Origin: Evansella caseinilytica | GTDB taxonomy: Bacteria; Bacillota; Bacilli; Bacillales; Salisediminibacteriaceae | Direction: 5' to 3' | NCBI RefSeq assembly: GCF_900107275.1 | Contig: NZ_FNPI01000013.1 | Span: 1 to 64,000, forward strand | Length of the DNA stretch: 64,000 nucleotides | Part shown: piece by piece, positions 18,079 to 27,061 of the stretch | How the letters are laid out: each line of letters opens with the position of its first letter | Numbering within the stretch: the first letter of the stretch is position 1 | The notes under the pieces: generated by a model | Databases searched by the model: none | The model's input: the letters and a program-made list of their open reading frames with translations, nothing else | What the model was told of the DNA's origin: nothing | Position numbers and translations under genes: made by a program

Positions 18079-18084
18079 TATAAT
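18079..18084 (+). promoter_or_regulatory. -10 element of the fadF promoter
   Basis: TATAAT lies 9 bases downstream of the FadR-type palindrome. The -35 position falls on TACTCA inside the operator, a weak match, which would make repression by occlusion straightforward. The 170-base leader to fadF holds no clear terminator. Confidence 0.55.
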
Positions 18085-18257
18085 TGATTACGAATTTAAA
18101 ATATTTACACAATTGCTGTTCCTTTGCTGAGGGGTTTCGCTGAATCGTTCCGTCACTTTCTATTGGACGGGAGACGTGGGGCAGAGAAACTTCCGAATAA
18201 GCAGCTTTTTCAAAAAGCAAAGGACTGCAAAGAAACGAAAGAAAGGAGTAAGAAAGC

Positions 18258-20366
18258 ATGAACCCGATACTGATGAACTGGATTCTTTTCCTCGCGGTAA
18301 CCGGATATGCGATTTACTTATTTGTTTCACTTGTAAAAACGAGGCTGGCGTACATCAGGCTCGGGCAGAAGCCTGAATACATTTATTCTGCGAAAGAGCG
18401 AAAAGACGCGTTGCTGACGATGGTTTTCGGACAGAAGAAATTGCTGAAGGATAAAAAGAGCGGCGCGATTCACGTCATGCTGTTTTACGGCTTTATTCTC
18501 GTGCAGTTCAGCGCGATTGACGTGATTTGGAAAGGGCTGGTCCCAGGCTCCCATTTGCCGTTCGGACCTGTCTATCCTTATTTCACCTTTTTTCAGGAAA
18601 TTGTCGTCGTCATGATTCTTGTCGCCGTAGTCTGGGCATTCCACCGCCGCTATGTGGAAAAGCTGGTCCGCTTAAAGCGGAATTTCAAAGCGGGACTTGT
18701 CCTGATTTTTATCGGCGGCTTAATGGTTTCCAAGCTGTTTGCGAAGGGGATGGAAATCATCTGGCTGGAAAAAACAACTTCCGTTTCTCAGCCGATTGCT
18801 TCAGGAATTGCAAGCGTTTTCGGTAGCGTCGGCCCGGAGGCGGCAGGAGTGAGCTTTTACGTGTTTTGGTGGCTGCACCTGCTGTTTTTGCTGACATTTC
18901 TGGTGTACATTCCGCAATCAAAGCACGCCCATCTCATCGCCGGACCGGCAAATGTCTGGCTTGGCCCGACGCATAAAACGGGCCAGTTGCAGCCCATCAA
19001 TTTTGAAGAAGAGGATGCTGAAAAGTTCGGGAAAAATCAGATTGAAGATTTTGACCGAAAACAGCTGCTTGATTTGTATGCGTGTGTGGAATGCGGGCGC
19101 TGCACAAGTATGTGCCCTGCAACCGGCACCGGGAAACTGCTGTCACCAATGGATATTATCTTAAAAATGCGCGATCATTTGACGGAAAAAGGAGCGGCGG
19201 TAACATCCCGCAAGCCGTGGATGCCGGCGTTCGCTTTCCGGCAAACGAAAGGGAACCAGCTTGCCGTATCCGGAGCAGGCGCGGCAGGAAGCGAAGCCGC
19301 CGCAACAGCAGAATATTCCGCGAACTTAATCGGCGATGTGATTACGGAGGAGGAGCTGTGGGCCTGCACAACGTGCCGCAACTGTGAGGATCAGTGCCCG
19401 GTCATGAACGAGCACGTCGACAAAATCATCGATATGCGCCGCTACCTCGTGTTAACGGAAGGAAAAATGGACCCGGAAGCACAGCGGGCGATCACAAACA
19501 TCGAGCGGCAGGGAAATCCGTGGGGCATTAACCGGAAGGAACGGGAAAACTGGCGGGAAGCCTCCGAAGACATTGATATTCCGACCGTGAAGGAAATGAA
19601 AAAACGCGGGGAAGCGTTCGACTATTTGTTTTTTGTCGGCTCGATGGGCTCCTTTGATAAGCGAAGTCAGAAAATTGCCCAGACCTTTGCAAAAATCATG
19701 AACGAGGCGGGAGTGAAATTTGCGATTCTTGGAAACAGGGAAAAGAATTCAGGGGATACACCGCGCCGCATCGGAAACGAATTTCTTTTTCAGGAGCTGG
19801 CTGCGGCAAACATTCAGGAGTTTGAAAAAAGCGGTGTGAAAAGAATCGTGACCATTGATCCGCATGCGTATAATACGTTGAAAAATGAATATCCGGATTT
19901 CGGATTGGAAGCGGAAGTATTCCACCATACAGAATTGATTTTCACGTGGCTCAAGGAAGGGCGGTTAAAGCCGGTAAAGGAAGTGAACGAGACGATTGTT
20001 TACCATGATTCCTGTTATCTTGGCCGCTACAACGGTGTGTATGATGCTCCGCGGGAAATTCTTAAGGCGATTCCCGGGGTTCAGCTCGTGGAAATGGAGC
20101 GCAACCGAGAAAACGGCATGTGCTGCGGTGCCGGCGGCGGCATGATGTGGACGGAAGAGAATACCGGGATCCGGGTGAACGAGGCGCGGACGGAGCAGGC
20201 GTTGGCCGTCTCTCCATCGGTTATCGGCAGTGCCTGTCCATATTGTTTGACAATGTTAAACGACGGCACGAAAGCAAAGGAAGTCGCAGAAAATGTCGAA
20301 ACATTAGATATTGTTGAAATATTAGAAAAATCTCTGAGCTTTCAGCAGGATTCTAAAGCTGGGTGA
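18258..20366 (+). CDS. fadF: FadF: membrane iron-sulfur oxidoreductase linking ETF to the quinone pool
   Basis: 702 residues. The N-terminal third carries about five to six transmembrane helices with a respiratory-nitrate-reductase gamma-like layout. Two 4Fe-4S ferredoxin motifs follow (YACVECGRCTSMCP and WACTTCRNCEDQCP), then the paired CCG domain (HDSCYLGRYN, and CCGAGGGMMW with CPYC after it). Proteins of this type act as electron-transfer-flavoprotein:menaquinone oxidoreductases in beta-oxidation. GAAAGGAG precedes the ATG. A FadR-type operator controls it. In B. subtilis fadF is followed by acdA; here thiolase and dehydrogenase genes lie between them, with a 318-bp gap containing its own regulatory signals. 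Confidence 0.93.
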   Translation: MNPILMNWILFLAVTGYAIYLFVSLVKTRLAYIRLGQKPEYIYSAKERKDALLTMVFGQKKLLKDKKSGAIHVMLFYGFILVQFSAIDVIWKGLVPGSHLPFGPVYPYFTFFQEIVVVMILVAVVWAFHRRYVEKLVRLKRNFKAGLVLIFIGGLMVSKLFAKGMEIIWLEKTTSVSQPIASGIASVFGSVGPEAAGVSFYVFWWLHLLFLLTFLVYIPQSKHAHLIAGPANVWLGPTHKTGQLQPINFEEEDAEKFGKNQIEDFDRKQLLDLYACVECGRCTSMCPATGTGKLLSPMDIILKMRDHLTEKGAAVTSRKPWMPAFAFRQTKGNQLAVSGAGAAGSEAAATAEYSANLIGDVITEEELWACTTCRNCEDQCPVMNEHVDKIIDMRRYLVLTEGKMDPEAQRAITNIERQGNPWGINRKERENWREASEDIDIPTVKEMKKRGEAFDYLFFVGSMGSFDKRSQKIAQTFAKIMNEAGVKFAILGNREKNSGDTPRRIGNEFLFQELAAANIQEFEKSGVKRIVTIDPHAYNTLKNEYPDFGLEAEVFHHTELIFTWLKEGRLKPVKEVNETIVYHDSCYLGRYNGVYDAPREILKAIPGVQLVEMERNRENGMCCGAGGGMMWTEENTGIRVNEARTEQALAVSPSVIGSACPYCLTMLNDGTKAKEVAENVETLDIVEILEKSLSFQQDSKAG

Positions 20367-20533
20367 CGAAAACAAAACAGGAAAGCAGAAGCTGCTTGAC
20401 CAATGAAGAAAAATAAGTTGGATGCCTCTGCATGACCACTGGGGCATCCGAATAAACATGTAGGAGTATCACACGCTGATTTCTTTCAGGGGGAGGGAGA
20501 TTCCGTAAGCGAAAACAATGGCGGCAAAATGAT

Positions 20534-20547
20534 TGTAAGCGCTTCAA
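20534..20547. promoter_or_regulatory. Possible cre (CcpA) site before the thiolase gene
   Basis: TGTAAGCGCTTCAA has the AAGCGCTT core and the left arm of a catabolite-responsive element, but the right arm departs from consensus. It is about 140 bases upstream of the thiolase start. Confidence 0.35.
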
Positions 20548-20567
20548 AAAGGGGGCATGCAGCTTAC

Positions 20568-20586
20568 TGACCGAGCGTTCACTCAA
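20568..20586. promoter_or_regulatory. Candidate TetR-type operator before the thiolase gene
   Basis: TGACCGAGCGTTCACTCAA holds an imperfect inverted repeat, GAGCG-TT-CACTC, of the kind bound by TetR-family regulators of acyl-CoA degradation. The TetR gene at 26310 in the same gene run is the obvious candidate partner. Assignment is inference from position. Confidence 0.4.
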
Positions 20587-20621
20587 CACCCGTTATCGTT
20601 GTTGGCTGAAAGTATTTTACT

Positions 20622-20667
20622 CGTGTTTATTCAATAAGACAAAAAACGAGCTTTTTGAACAAACGCC
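20622..20667. repeat. Type A hairpin repeat
   Basis: CGTGTTTATTCAATAAGA...GAGCTTTTTGAACAAACG, a degraded copy of the family hairpin directly before the thiolase ribosome binding site. The rest of the 20367-20684 gap holds the two candidate operators above. Confidence 0.65.
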
Positions 20668-20684
20668 AAAAAAAGGAGGTTCCA

Positions 20685-21866
20685 ATGGGGAAAACAGTGA
20701 TAGTGAGCGGCGCAAGGACACCGATAGGAAAGCTGGGAGGAGCGTTGTCCGGTTTTACAGCCTCACAGCTTGGTGGGAAAGTCATGAAAGAGTCGTTAAA
20801 GCGCGCCGGATTACATGGAAGCGACGTTGATCATGTGATTATCGGCACTGTTCTGCAAGGGGGGCAGGGGCAGTTGCCTTCCCGGCAGGCAATGCATGAA
20901 GCCGGGATTCCATGGGAGACGGAAACTGAAACGATCAATAAGGTTTGTGCCTCGGGAATGCGCAGTATCACTTTAGGAGATATATTGATCCGTTCCGGTG
21001 AGCACGATGTCATCGCCGCCGGGGGAATGGAATCGATGAGCCAGGCACCGTTTTTTGTCCAAGGTGCCCGCTTCGGTCTGAAAATGGGCGATCGTGCATT
21101 TCACGACATGATGGTTTATGACGGCTTGACATGCACATTTACCGGTGTGCATATGGGCAGCTATGGCAATGCCGTTGCCGAAGCGTACGGCATTACCAGG
21201 GAGAAGCAGGATCAATGGTCGCTTCGCAGTCACGAGCGGGCAACGGCCGCGATGCGGGACAATAAATTCGCGGCGGAAATCGTGCCGGTGGAGGTGATGC
21301 AGCGAAAAGGAGCGCCCGCCGTTGTGACGGCAGATGAATCGCCGCGTGCGGACACTACCTTGGAAAAGCTGGCAACGCTGAAGCCGGTTTTTGGAGCGGG
21401 GGGAACGATTACCGCAGGAAATGCGCCGGGAGTGAATGACGGAGCAGCGGCAATGATTCTGATGGCTGAGGAAAAGGCGGTATCGCTCGGACTTGAGCCG
21501 CTGGCGACAATTATTTCCCACACGCAATTGGCCGTGGAGCCGGAAAATTTCCCGAAAACACCGGGACTCGCCATTCAAAAGCTGCTTCATAAGACGGGGA
21601 AAACCGTTGCCGACATTGATTTATTTGAAATAAACGAAGCGTTTGCCTCAGTGGCGCTCACAGGCAATCAAGTTGCCGGTCTCGATCCTGACAAAGTGAA
21701 TGTCAACGGCGGCGCCGTCGCCCTCGGTCACCCGATTGGGGCAAGCGGGACACGCATTGTCTTGACGCTTGCCTATGAGCTGAAGCGCCGCGGCGGCGGC
21801 CTCGGAATTGCGGCGATTTGCAGCGGCGGCGGCCAAGGGGATGCCATCATGCTGGAAGTGCGGTAA
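20685..21866 (+). CDS. Acetyl-CoA C-acetyltransferase (thiolase)
   Basis: 393 residues. It cleaves 3-ketoacyl-CoA with CoA, or condenses two acetyl-CoA. Catalytic Cys88 (INKVCASGMRS), the NEAFA motif, GHPIGASGTR with the catalytic His, and the second Cys in AICSGGGQGDA are all present. The ATG at 20685 follows AAAGGAGG; an upstream in-frame ATG lacks one. It opens the acyl-CoA operon; the next gene begins 54 bases later. Whether it prefers short-chain or long-chain substrates is not readable; MmgA-type is most likely from the neighbours. Confidence 0.94.
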   Translation: MGKTVIVSGARTPIGKLGGALSGFTASQLGGKVMKESLKRAGLHGSDVDHVIIGTVLQGGQGQLPSRQAMHEAGIPWETETETINKVCASGMRSITLGDILIRSGEHDVIAAGGMESMSQAPFFVQGARFGLKMGDRAFHDMMVYDGLTCTFTGVHMGSYGNAVAEAYGITREKQDQWSLRSHERATAAMRDNKFAAEIVPVEVMQRKGAPAVVTADESPRADTTLEKLATLKPVFGAGGTITAGNAPGVNDGAAAMILMAEEKAVSLGLEPLATIISHTQLAVEPENFPKTPGLAIQKLLHKTGKTVADIDLFEINEAFASVALTGNQVAGLDPDKVNVNGGAVALGHPIGASGTRIVLTLAYELKRRGGGLGIAAICSGGGQGDAIMLEVR

Positions 21867-21919
21867 AGCAGATAAAGCGAAAGCAGCGCAGGAATATGTA
21901 TTCGCCAAGGAGGGCCGCG

Positions 21920-22777
21920 ATGAAAATCAAGACAGTAATGGTAGCAGGAGCGGGGCAGATGGGCTCCGGCATCGCGCAAGTATGCGCCATGCACGGGTAT
22001 GCCGTTATTCTTCATGATTTGAAGGAGGAATTTGTGGAACGAGGGCGACAGGCGATCGCCGGACAACTGCAGAAGCTGGTGAAGAAACGCCGGATTGCCG
22101 TCACAGATATGGAGCAATACCTCGGCCGGATTCATTCCTCCGTGCAGTTGAAAAATGCGCAAAAGGCGGATATTGTCATCGAAGCCGCCGTAGAAAATAT
22201 CGAAATTAAGAAAAACTTATTTGCCCAGCTGGACGAACTGGCGGCGGAGCATACGATTTTGGCAACGAATACATCTTCGCTGCCGATCACGGAAATCGCC
22301 GCTGCGACAAAGCGTTCGGAAAAGGTCATCGGCATGCATTTTATGAACCCGGTGCCGGTGATGAAGCTCGTGGAAATTATCCGCGGGCTGGCAACGGCCG
22401 AGGACGTGTACCGCCTCGTGCGGGAAATGGCTGTTTCCTTGGAAAAGACCCCTGTTGAGGTGAACGATTTTCCCGGGTTTGTGTCCAACCGGATTTTAAT
22501 GCCGATGATTAATGAAGCGATTTATACCGTATATGAAGGGGTTGCTTCTCCGGAAGACGTGGATCAGGTGATGAAGCTCGGCATGAATCACCCGATGGGA
22601 CCGCTTGCGCTCGCCGATTTTATCGGTCTTGACACGTGTCTGTCGATCATGGAGACACTTCACAGCGGCTTCGGTGACGACAAGTACCGGCCATGCCCGC
22701 TGTTGCGCAAATATGTCAAGGCCGGCTGGCTTGGGAAAAAAACAGGCAGAGGCTTTTACACATATGACAACGCTTAA
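21920..22777 (+). CDS. 3-hydroxybutyryl-CoA dehydrogenase
   Basis: 285 residues, the standard length of Hbd/MmgB. It oxidises 3-hydroxyacyl-CoA with NAD(P)+. The Rossmann loop is VAGAGQMGSGIAQ. The catalytic His lies in IGMHFMNPVPVMKLVEI, and the Glu and Asn partners follow (NDFPGFVSNRILMPMINEA). AAGGAGG precedes the ATG at 21920. The frame is open upstream into the thiolase tail, but that extension is an overlapping shadow. Ends 111 bases before the next gene; a type A hairpin lies in that gap. Confidence 0.94.
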   Translation: MKIKTVMVAGAGQMGSGIAQVCAMHGYAVILHDLKEEFVERGRQAIAGQLQKLVKKRRIAVTDMEQYLGRIHSSVQLKNAQKADIVIEAAVENIEIKKNLFAQLDELAAEHTILATNTSSLPITEIAAATKRSEKVIGMHFMNPVPVMKLVEIIRGLATAEDVYRLVREMAVSLEKTPVEVNDFPGFVSNRILMPMINEAIYTVYEGVASPEDVDQVMKLGMNHPMGPLALADFIGLDTCLSIMETLHSGFGDDKYRPCPLLRKYVKAGWLGKKTGRGFYTYDNA

Positions 22778-22818
22778 TGTTTGTTGAACATACGCTGTAG
22801 GAGCCTGTTTAAATCGTG

Positions 22819-22858
22819 AGTGTTCAAAAAGATAAAAAACGATCTTTTTGAACACTTA
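22819..22858. repeat. Type A hairpin repeat inside the acyl-CoA operon
   Basis: GTGTTCAAAAAGAT, AAAAAACG, ATCTTTTTGAACAC: a perfect 14-bp stem with an 8-base loop. It lacks a T-run on the plus strand apart from the one inside the stem, so it may act as a partial terminator or RNA-stability element between hbd and the first acyl-CoA dehydrogenase. Confidence 0.85.
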
Positions 22859-22888
22859 CTCTTAGTTTGAAACAGCGAGGTGACACCA

Positions 22889-24031
22889 ATGAAACTTGCC
22901 TTTACAGATGAGCAGGAAATGCTTCAGAAAATGGTGCGGCAATTTGCCGAAGAAAAAGTTGCGGCAGCGGTGGGACGAATGGAGACCCGCGACGAGTTTC
23001 CGAAAGAATTGATCAATGAGCTTGGCGCGCTCGGAATGATGGGCATCCCCATTCCGGAAAAATACGGCGGTGCCGGCATGGACTACGTTTCTTACATCCT
23101 AGCCATTCATGAACTGTCCCGAGTCAGTGCAACTGTTGGCGTGATCCTTTCTGTCCATACTTCCGTCGGTTCGATTCCGATCCTGAAGTTCGGGACGGAA
23201 GAGCAAAAGCAACGCTATCTTCCGCGGCTGGCTGCCGGAGAGTATTTAGGAGCGTTTGCCTTGACGGAGGCGGGGGCCGGCAGCGATGCAGCAAACCTAA
23301 AAACAACGGCGGTAAAAAAAGGGGAGCATTATCTGTTGAACGGCGCCAAGCTGTTCATCACAAACGGCGGCGCGGCGGACACGTATATTGTGTTTGCCAA
23401 GACTGACCCGACCGCAGGGAGAAAAGGCGTGTCCGCATTTATCGTTGAAAGACATACGCCGGGGCTTTTTATTGGTGTGAAGGAGAAAAAAATGGGGTTG
23501 AACGGCTCCAGCACAACCTCTCTTTCCTTTGAGGATGCCGTTGTACCGGCGGCAAATTTATTGGGAGAAGAAGGGCAAGGCTTTCGCATTGCTCTTGCCA
23601 ACTTAACCATCGGGAGGATCGGGATCGCAGCCCAGGCATTGGGGATCGCTGAAGGGGCGTTGAATGCCGCTGTAAACTATGCGAGGGAAAGAAAGCAATT
23701 TGGCAAGCCGATCGGAGAGCACCAGGGGGTTTCCTTTAAAATCGCCGATATGGCCACGAAGGTGGAGGCTGCCAAATTGCTGACTTACCGGGCGGCAGAT
23801 TTGGAAAACCGCGGCATACCATGCAGCAATGAAGCATCGATGGCCAAGCTGTTCGCCTCCGACACCGCGATGGCAGCTGCCGTTGAGGCGGTTCAAATTT
23901 TCGGCGGCTACGGCTACACGAAGGAGTATCCGGTAGAACGATTTTTCCGCGACGCAAAAGTGACGCAAATTTATGAAGGAACAAATGAAATACAGCATAT
24001 TGTCTTGAGCAAAGGCCTGTTGGGGCGTTAG
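22889..24031 (+). CDS. Acyl-CoA dehydrogenase (first of two)
   Basis: 380 residues. FAD enzyme that introduces the 2,3-double bond into acyl-CoA and passes electrons to ETF. The FAD and substrate signatures are visible (AFALTEAGAGSDAANLKT, YLLNGAKLFITNGG), as are the QFGKPIGEHQGVSFKIADMA helix and the catalytic base Glu in [10 protein letters not shown]. The ATG at 22889 follows GCGAGGTG; a GTG 9 bases earlier overlaps that site and is less likely. Close in sequence to the next acyl-CoA dehydrogenase, probably by an old duplication. Short or branched-chain substrate inferred from neighbours. Confidence 0.94.
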   Translation: MKLAFTDEQEMLQKMVRQFAEEKVAAAVGRMETRDEFPKELINELGALGMMGIPIPEKYGGAGMDYVSYILAIHELSRVSATVGVILSVHTSVGSIPILKFGTEEQKQRYLPRLAAGEYLGAFALTEAGAGSDAANLKTTAVKKGEHYLLNGAKLFITNGGAADTYIVFAKTDPTAGRKGVSAFIVERHTPGLFIGVKEKKMGLNGSSTTSLSFEDAVVPAANLLGEEGQGFRIALANLTIGRIGIAAQALGIAEGALNAAVNYARERKQFGKPIGEHQGVSFKIADMATKVEAAKLLTYRAADLENRGIPCSNEASMAKLFASDTAMAAAVEAVQIFGGYGYTKEYPVERFFRDAKVTQIYEGTNEIQHIVLSKGLLGR

Positions 24032-24153
24032 ACGGTTGCCAAAAAAAGACATGAACAGCGGAAATCAGGACAGCCGGAAATGCCGGTGCCTGCCATTTGC
24101 TGATAACGATCGCTAGAAGATACAGAAGCTAAAGAGAAAAGGGGGAAGGACGG

Positions 24154-25296
24154 ATGTTGTTTCAATTATCGGAGGAGCAGGAAATGATCCGCAAAATGGT
24201 GCGGGAGTTTGCCGAGAAGGAAGTTGGGCCTACCGCTGCGGAACGGGACGAAGAAGAGCGGTTTGACCGAGCGATTTTTGACCAGATGGCTGAGCTTGGC
24301 CTCACGGGTATCCCGTGGCCGGAAGCGTACGGCGGCATCGGCGGGGATTACTTAAGCTACGTCATCGCCGTGGAGGAGCTGTCCCGAGTGTGCGCCTCCA
24401 CCGGGGTGACCTTGTCGGCGCATATCTCCCTGGCCGGCTGGCCGATTTATACCTTTGGCACGGAAGCGCAGAAGCAGAAATATTTGCGGCCGCTGGCGGA
24501 AGGAAAAAAAATCGGCGCCTACGGCCTGACCGAATCAGGGTCAGGGAGCGACGCCGCGAACATGAAAACGACGGCGGTGAAAGATGGGGACGACTATATT
24601 TTGAACGGTGCGAAAATTTTTATCACCAATGCCGGCGAAGCGGAAATTTACGTGGTATTTGCCTTGACGGATCCGGAGAAAAAACACCGGGGCTGCTCGG
24701 CATTTATTGTGGAAAAGGGAACACCCGGGTTTTCGATGGGAAAAAAAGAACGCAAATTAGGGATTCGTTCCTCGCCGACCTTGGAAATAATTTTTGACCA
24801 GTGCCGTGTGCCGCAAGAAAACCTGCTCGGAAAAGAAGGGGACGGATTCAAAATCGCGATGATGACCCTGGACGGCGGCAGAAACGGCATTGCCGCTCAG
24901 GCTGTCGGCATTGCCCAAGGGGCGTTGGACGCCGCCGTCAACTATGCGAAGGAGCGGAAGCAGTTCGGGAAACCGATCGGCGCCCAGCAGGCGATCGCCT
25001 TTAAAATCGCCGACATGGCAACGAAGGTGGAAGCGGCACGTTTATTAACTTATCAGGCTGCCTGGCGAGAAAGTGAAGGCCTGCCTTACGGGAAGGAATC
25101 GGCGATGTCCAAGCTGTTTGCCGGCGACGCGGCAATGGCGGTGACAGTGGAAGCGGTCCAGGTGTTCGGCGGCTACGGCTATATAAAGGAATATCCGGTG
25201 GAGCGCTATATGCGCGATGCCAAAATTACGCAAATTTACGAAGGAACAAATGAAATCCAAAGGCTCGTCATTTCGAAAATGCTGTTGAAGGAGTAA
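24154..25296 (+). CDS. acdA: Acyl-CoA dehydrogenase AcdA-like (second of two)
   Basis: 380 residues, with the same signatures: [55 protein letters not shown] and catalytic Glu in [25 protein letters not shown] precedes the ATG. In B. subtilis the single acdA gene follows fadF and precedes rpoE; this copy or its neighbour is the counterpart, and I favour this one weakly. Followed by meaB after 51 bases. Confidence 0.92.
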   Translation: MLFQLSEEQEMIRKMVREFAEKEVGPTAAERDEEERFDRAIFDQMAELGLTGIPWPEAYGGIGGDYLSYVIAVEELSRVCASTGVTLSAHISLAGWPIYTFGTEAQKQKYLRPLAEGKKIGAYGLTESGSGSDAANMKTTAVKDGDDYILNGAKIFITNAGEAEIYVVFALTDPEKKHRGCSAFIVEKGTPGFSMGKKERKLGIRSSPTLEIIFDQCRVPQENLLGKEGDGFKIAMMTLDGGRNGIAAQAVGIAQGALDAAVNYAKERKQFGKPIGAQQAIAFKIADMATKVEAARLLTYQAAWRESEGLPYGKESAMSKLFAGDAAMAVTVEAVQVFGGYGYIKEYPVERYMRDAKITQIYEGTNEIQRLVISKMLLKE

Positions 25297-25347
25297 GTTC
25301 ATCGGCAGGTGTACGGTCGCGATGAGAAGAAAAGCGGGGTGAGGCAG

Positions 25348-26313
25348 ATGGACTTGGCGGAAAGAGTTCTGTGCGGCGAACAGCGGGCGGTGGCAAAAGC
25401 GATCTCGCTTCTTGAGGATCGGAAGCCGGAGCACCGTTCCCTCATGTCCCGCCTTTATCCCCATGCCGGCAATGCCCATGTCATCGGCATCACCGGCTCT
25501 CCGGGAGCGGGAAAAAGCTCGTTGGTAAACGGGCTGTTGAAGGCATGGCGGCAAGCAGGGAAAAAGGTGGCAGTGATCGCCGTTGATCCCACCAGTCCCT
25601 TTTCCGGCGGCGCACTGCTGGGAGACCGAGTGCGAATGCGTGACCATGAGGCGGACGACGGTGTTTTTATCCGGAGCATGGGCACGAGAGGAAGTCTCGG
25701 CGGGCTGTCGGAGGCATGCCAGGATGTCGTTCGCTTACTGGACGCTGCAAGGTATGATCACGTCGTTGTGGAGACTGTCGGCGTCGGGCAAGCCGAACTG
25801 GACATTATGAAAACGGCCGATACCGTCGCTCTGGTGCTCTACCCTTCCGGCGGCGATGTCATTCAAGCCTTCAAGGCAGGAATCATGGAGATTGCCGACG
25901 TGTTTATCATCAATAAAGCGGATCTTCCCGGGAAAGAGCAGCTCAGAGGGGAACTGGAAGACTTGCTGCATCTGACGGAGCGTAAGGAGGAGTGGATACC
26001 GCCGATTTTTGAAACGGTTTCCACGGAAAACACGGGCATGCGCCAGGTAACCGCGGGGATGAAGGCGCATCATGACTATCTTGCTTCTTCGGGAAAAAAA
26101 GCGGTGCGGCGCCTCCGGCAGAAAGAGCAGGAAGTGATGAAGCGGTTGCAGGAACAGTTTTCAGCAGAAATTACGCCGGTAGTTAAACAAGCATTTTTGA
26201 CCAGCAAGCTGGACGACAGTTTGCGCGTATGGGATCCGTACGGACAGGCGGAAACGATTTTCAAGCAATGGAAGCAGCAGTTTCACATCAACGAGGAGGA
26301 GAAGCACGAATGA
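25348..26313 (+). CDS. meaB: MeaB/ArgK-family GTPase (chaperone of B12-dependent mutases)
   Basis: 321 residues from an ATG preceded by GGGGTGAGG. P-loop GITGSPGAGKSSLVNG, the [18 protein letters not shown] switch region typical of the MeaB/MMAA family, the ETVGVGQAE segment and NKADLP for base recognition. These G3E GTPases protect and reload adenosylcobalamin mutases. IcmF further along the run already contains its own GTPase domain, so this free copy may serve a separate methylmalonyl-CoA mutase or assist IcmF. It overlaps the TetR gene by 4 bases (ATGA), which points to coupled translation. Confidence 0.93.
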   Translation: MDLAERVLCGEQRAVAKAISLLEDRKPEHRSLMSRLYPHAGNAHVIGITGSPGAGKSSLVNGLLKAWRQAGKKVAVIAVDPTSPFSGGALLGDRVRMRDHEADDGVFIRSMGTRGSLGGLSEACQDVVRLLDAARYDHVVVETVGVGQAELDIMKTADTVALVLYPSGGDVIQAFKAGIMEIADVFIINKADLPGKEQLRGELEDLLHLTERKEEWIPPIFETVSTENTGMRQVTAGMKAHHDYLASSGKKAVRRLRQKEQEVMKRLQEQFSAEITPVVKQAFLTSKLDDSLRVWDPYGQAETIFKQWKQQFHINEEEKHE

Positions 26314-26963
26314 AAAAAAAGCAGGTTCCATCGCTGGTCAAGGATCAGCGTCTGATTCATCTGCGGCGGGAGCAAATTGTAAAGGCTGCCGTCGAGCTTT
26401 TTCATCAAAAAGGATTTCACGGTACGACAACAAGGGAAGTGGCCCAGACGTCGGGATTCAGCATTGGGACGCTGTATGAATACATCGGCTCCAAGGAAGA
26501 TATTTTATACCTCGTCTGTGACGCGGTGTATGAAGAAATTGTGGAAAAATGGGAACGGTTGGTGGATGAAAATCTCCACGGGATCAATCGGCTGTATCAA
26601 ATCATTGACGCCTATTTCCGGGTTGTTCACGTGATGCAGAATGAAGTCCTCGTCATGTATCAGGAATCGAAATCGCTGTCTGACGATGCGCTGAATTATG
26701 TTTTGCAAAAGGAACTGAGCATAAAATCCATTTTTGAAAAAGAGCTGCGGGCATGCCGGGATGCTGGATTGATCCGTTTGAACGAGGAGGAAATATCCCT
26801 TGCCTGCCACAATATTCTTGTTGCTGGTCATATGTGGACTTTTCGCCGCTGGATTGTGCAAAAAGAATATGATATTGACGCCTATTGCCGTTGGCAAATT
26901 CAGCAGTTATTTCGCGGGATGAACATGAAGGCTGAAGCCGCCTTCTCCAATCTTCCTACTTAA
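26310..26963 (+). CDS. TetR/AcrR family transcriptional regulator
   Basis: 217 residues. The helix-turn-helix lies at about residues 17-65 (REQIVKAAVELFHQKGFHG, then TTREVAQTSGFSIGTLYEY and SKEDILYLV). The larger C-terminal half is the ligand-binding domain, of the type that in this setting senses acyl-CoAs. Its ATG overlaps the meaB stop. It lies inside the operon it probably regulates, between meaB and icmF. Candidate operator at 20568-20586. Ligand and targets are inferred. Confidence 0.9.
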   Translation: MKKKQVPSLVKDQRLIHLRREQIVKAAVELFHQKGFHGTTTREVAQTSGFSIGTLYEYIGSKEDILYLVCDAVYEEIVEKWERLVDENLHGINRLYQIIDAYFRVVHVMQNEVLVMYQESKSLSDDALNYVLQKELSIKSIFEKELRACRDAGLIRLNEEEISLACHNILVAGHMWTFRRWIVQKEYDIDAYCRWQIQQLFRGMNMKAEAAFSNLPT

Positions 26964-27061
26964 ACTAATCCAAGACAGCGTGAACATTCTTTGAAAACGC
27001 AATTGGCGGTAATGCTTTTAGCGAGTGGATGGAAAGGAAAACTGAAACAGGGGGGGAGTAC

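Noticed and set aside
21818-21919. 34-residue N-terminal extension of the 3-hydroxyacyl-CoA dehydrogenase
   Set aside because: It overlaps the thiolase C-terminus, is basic and unlike the family. AAGGAGG at 21908 sets the start at 21920.
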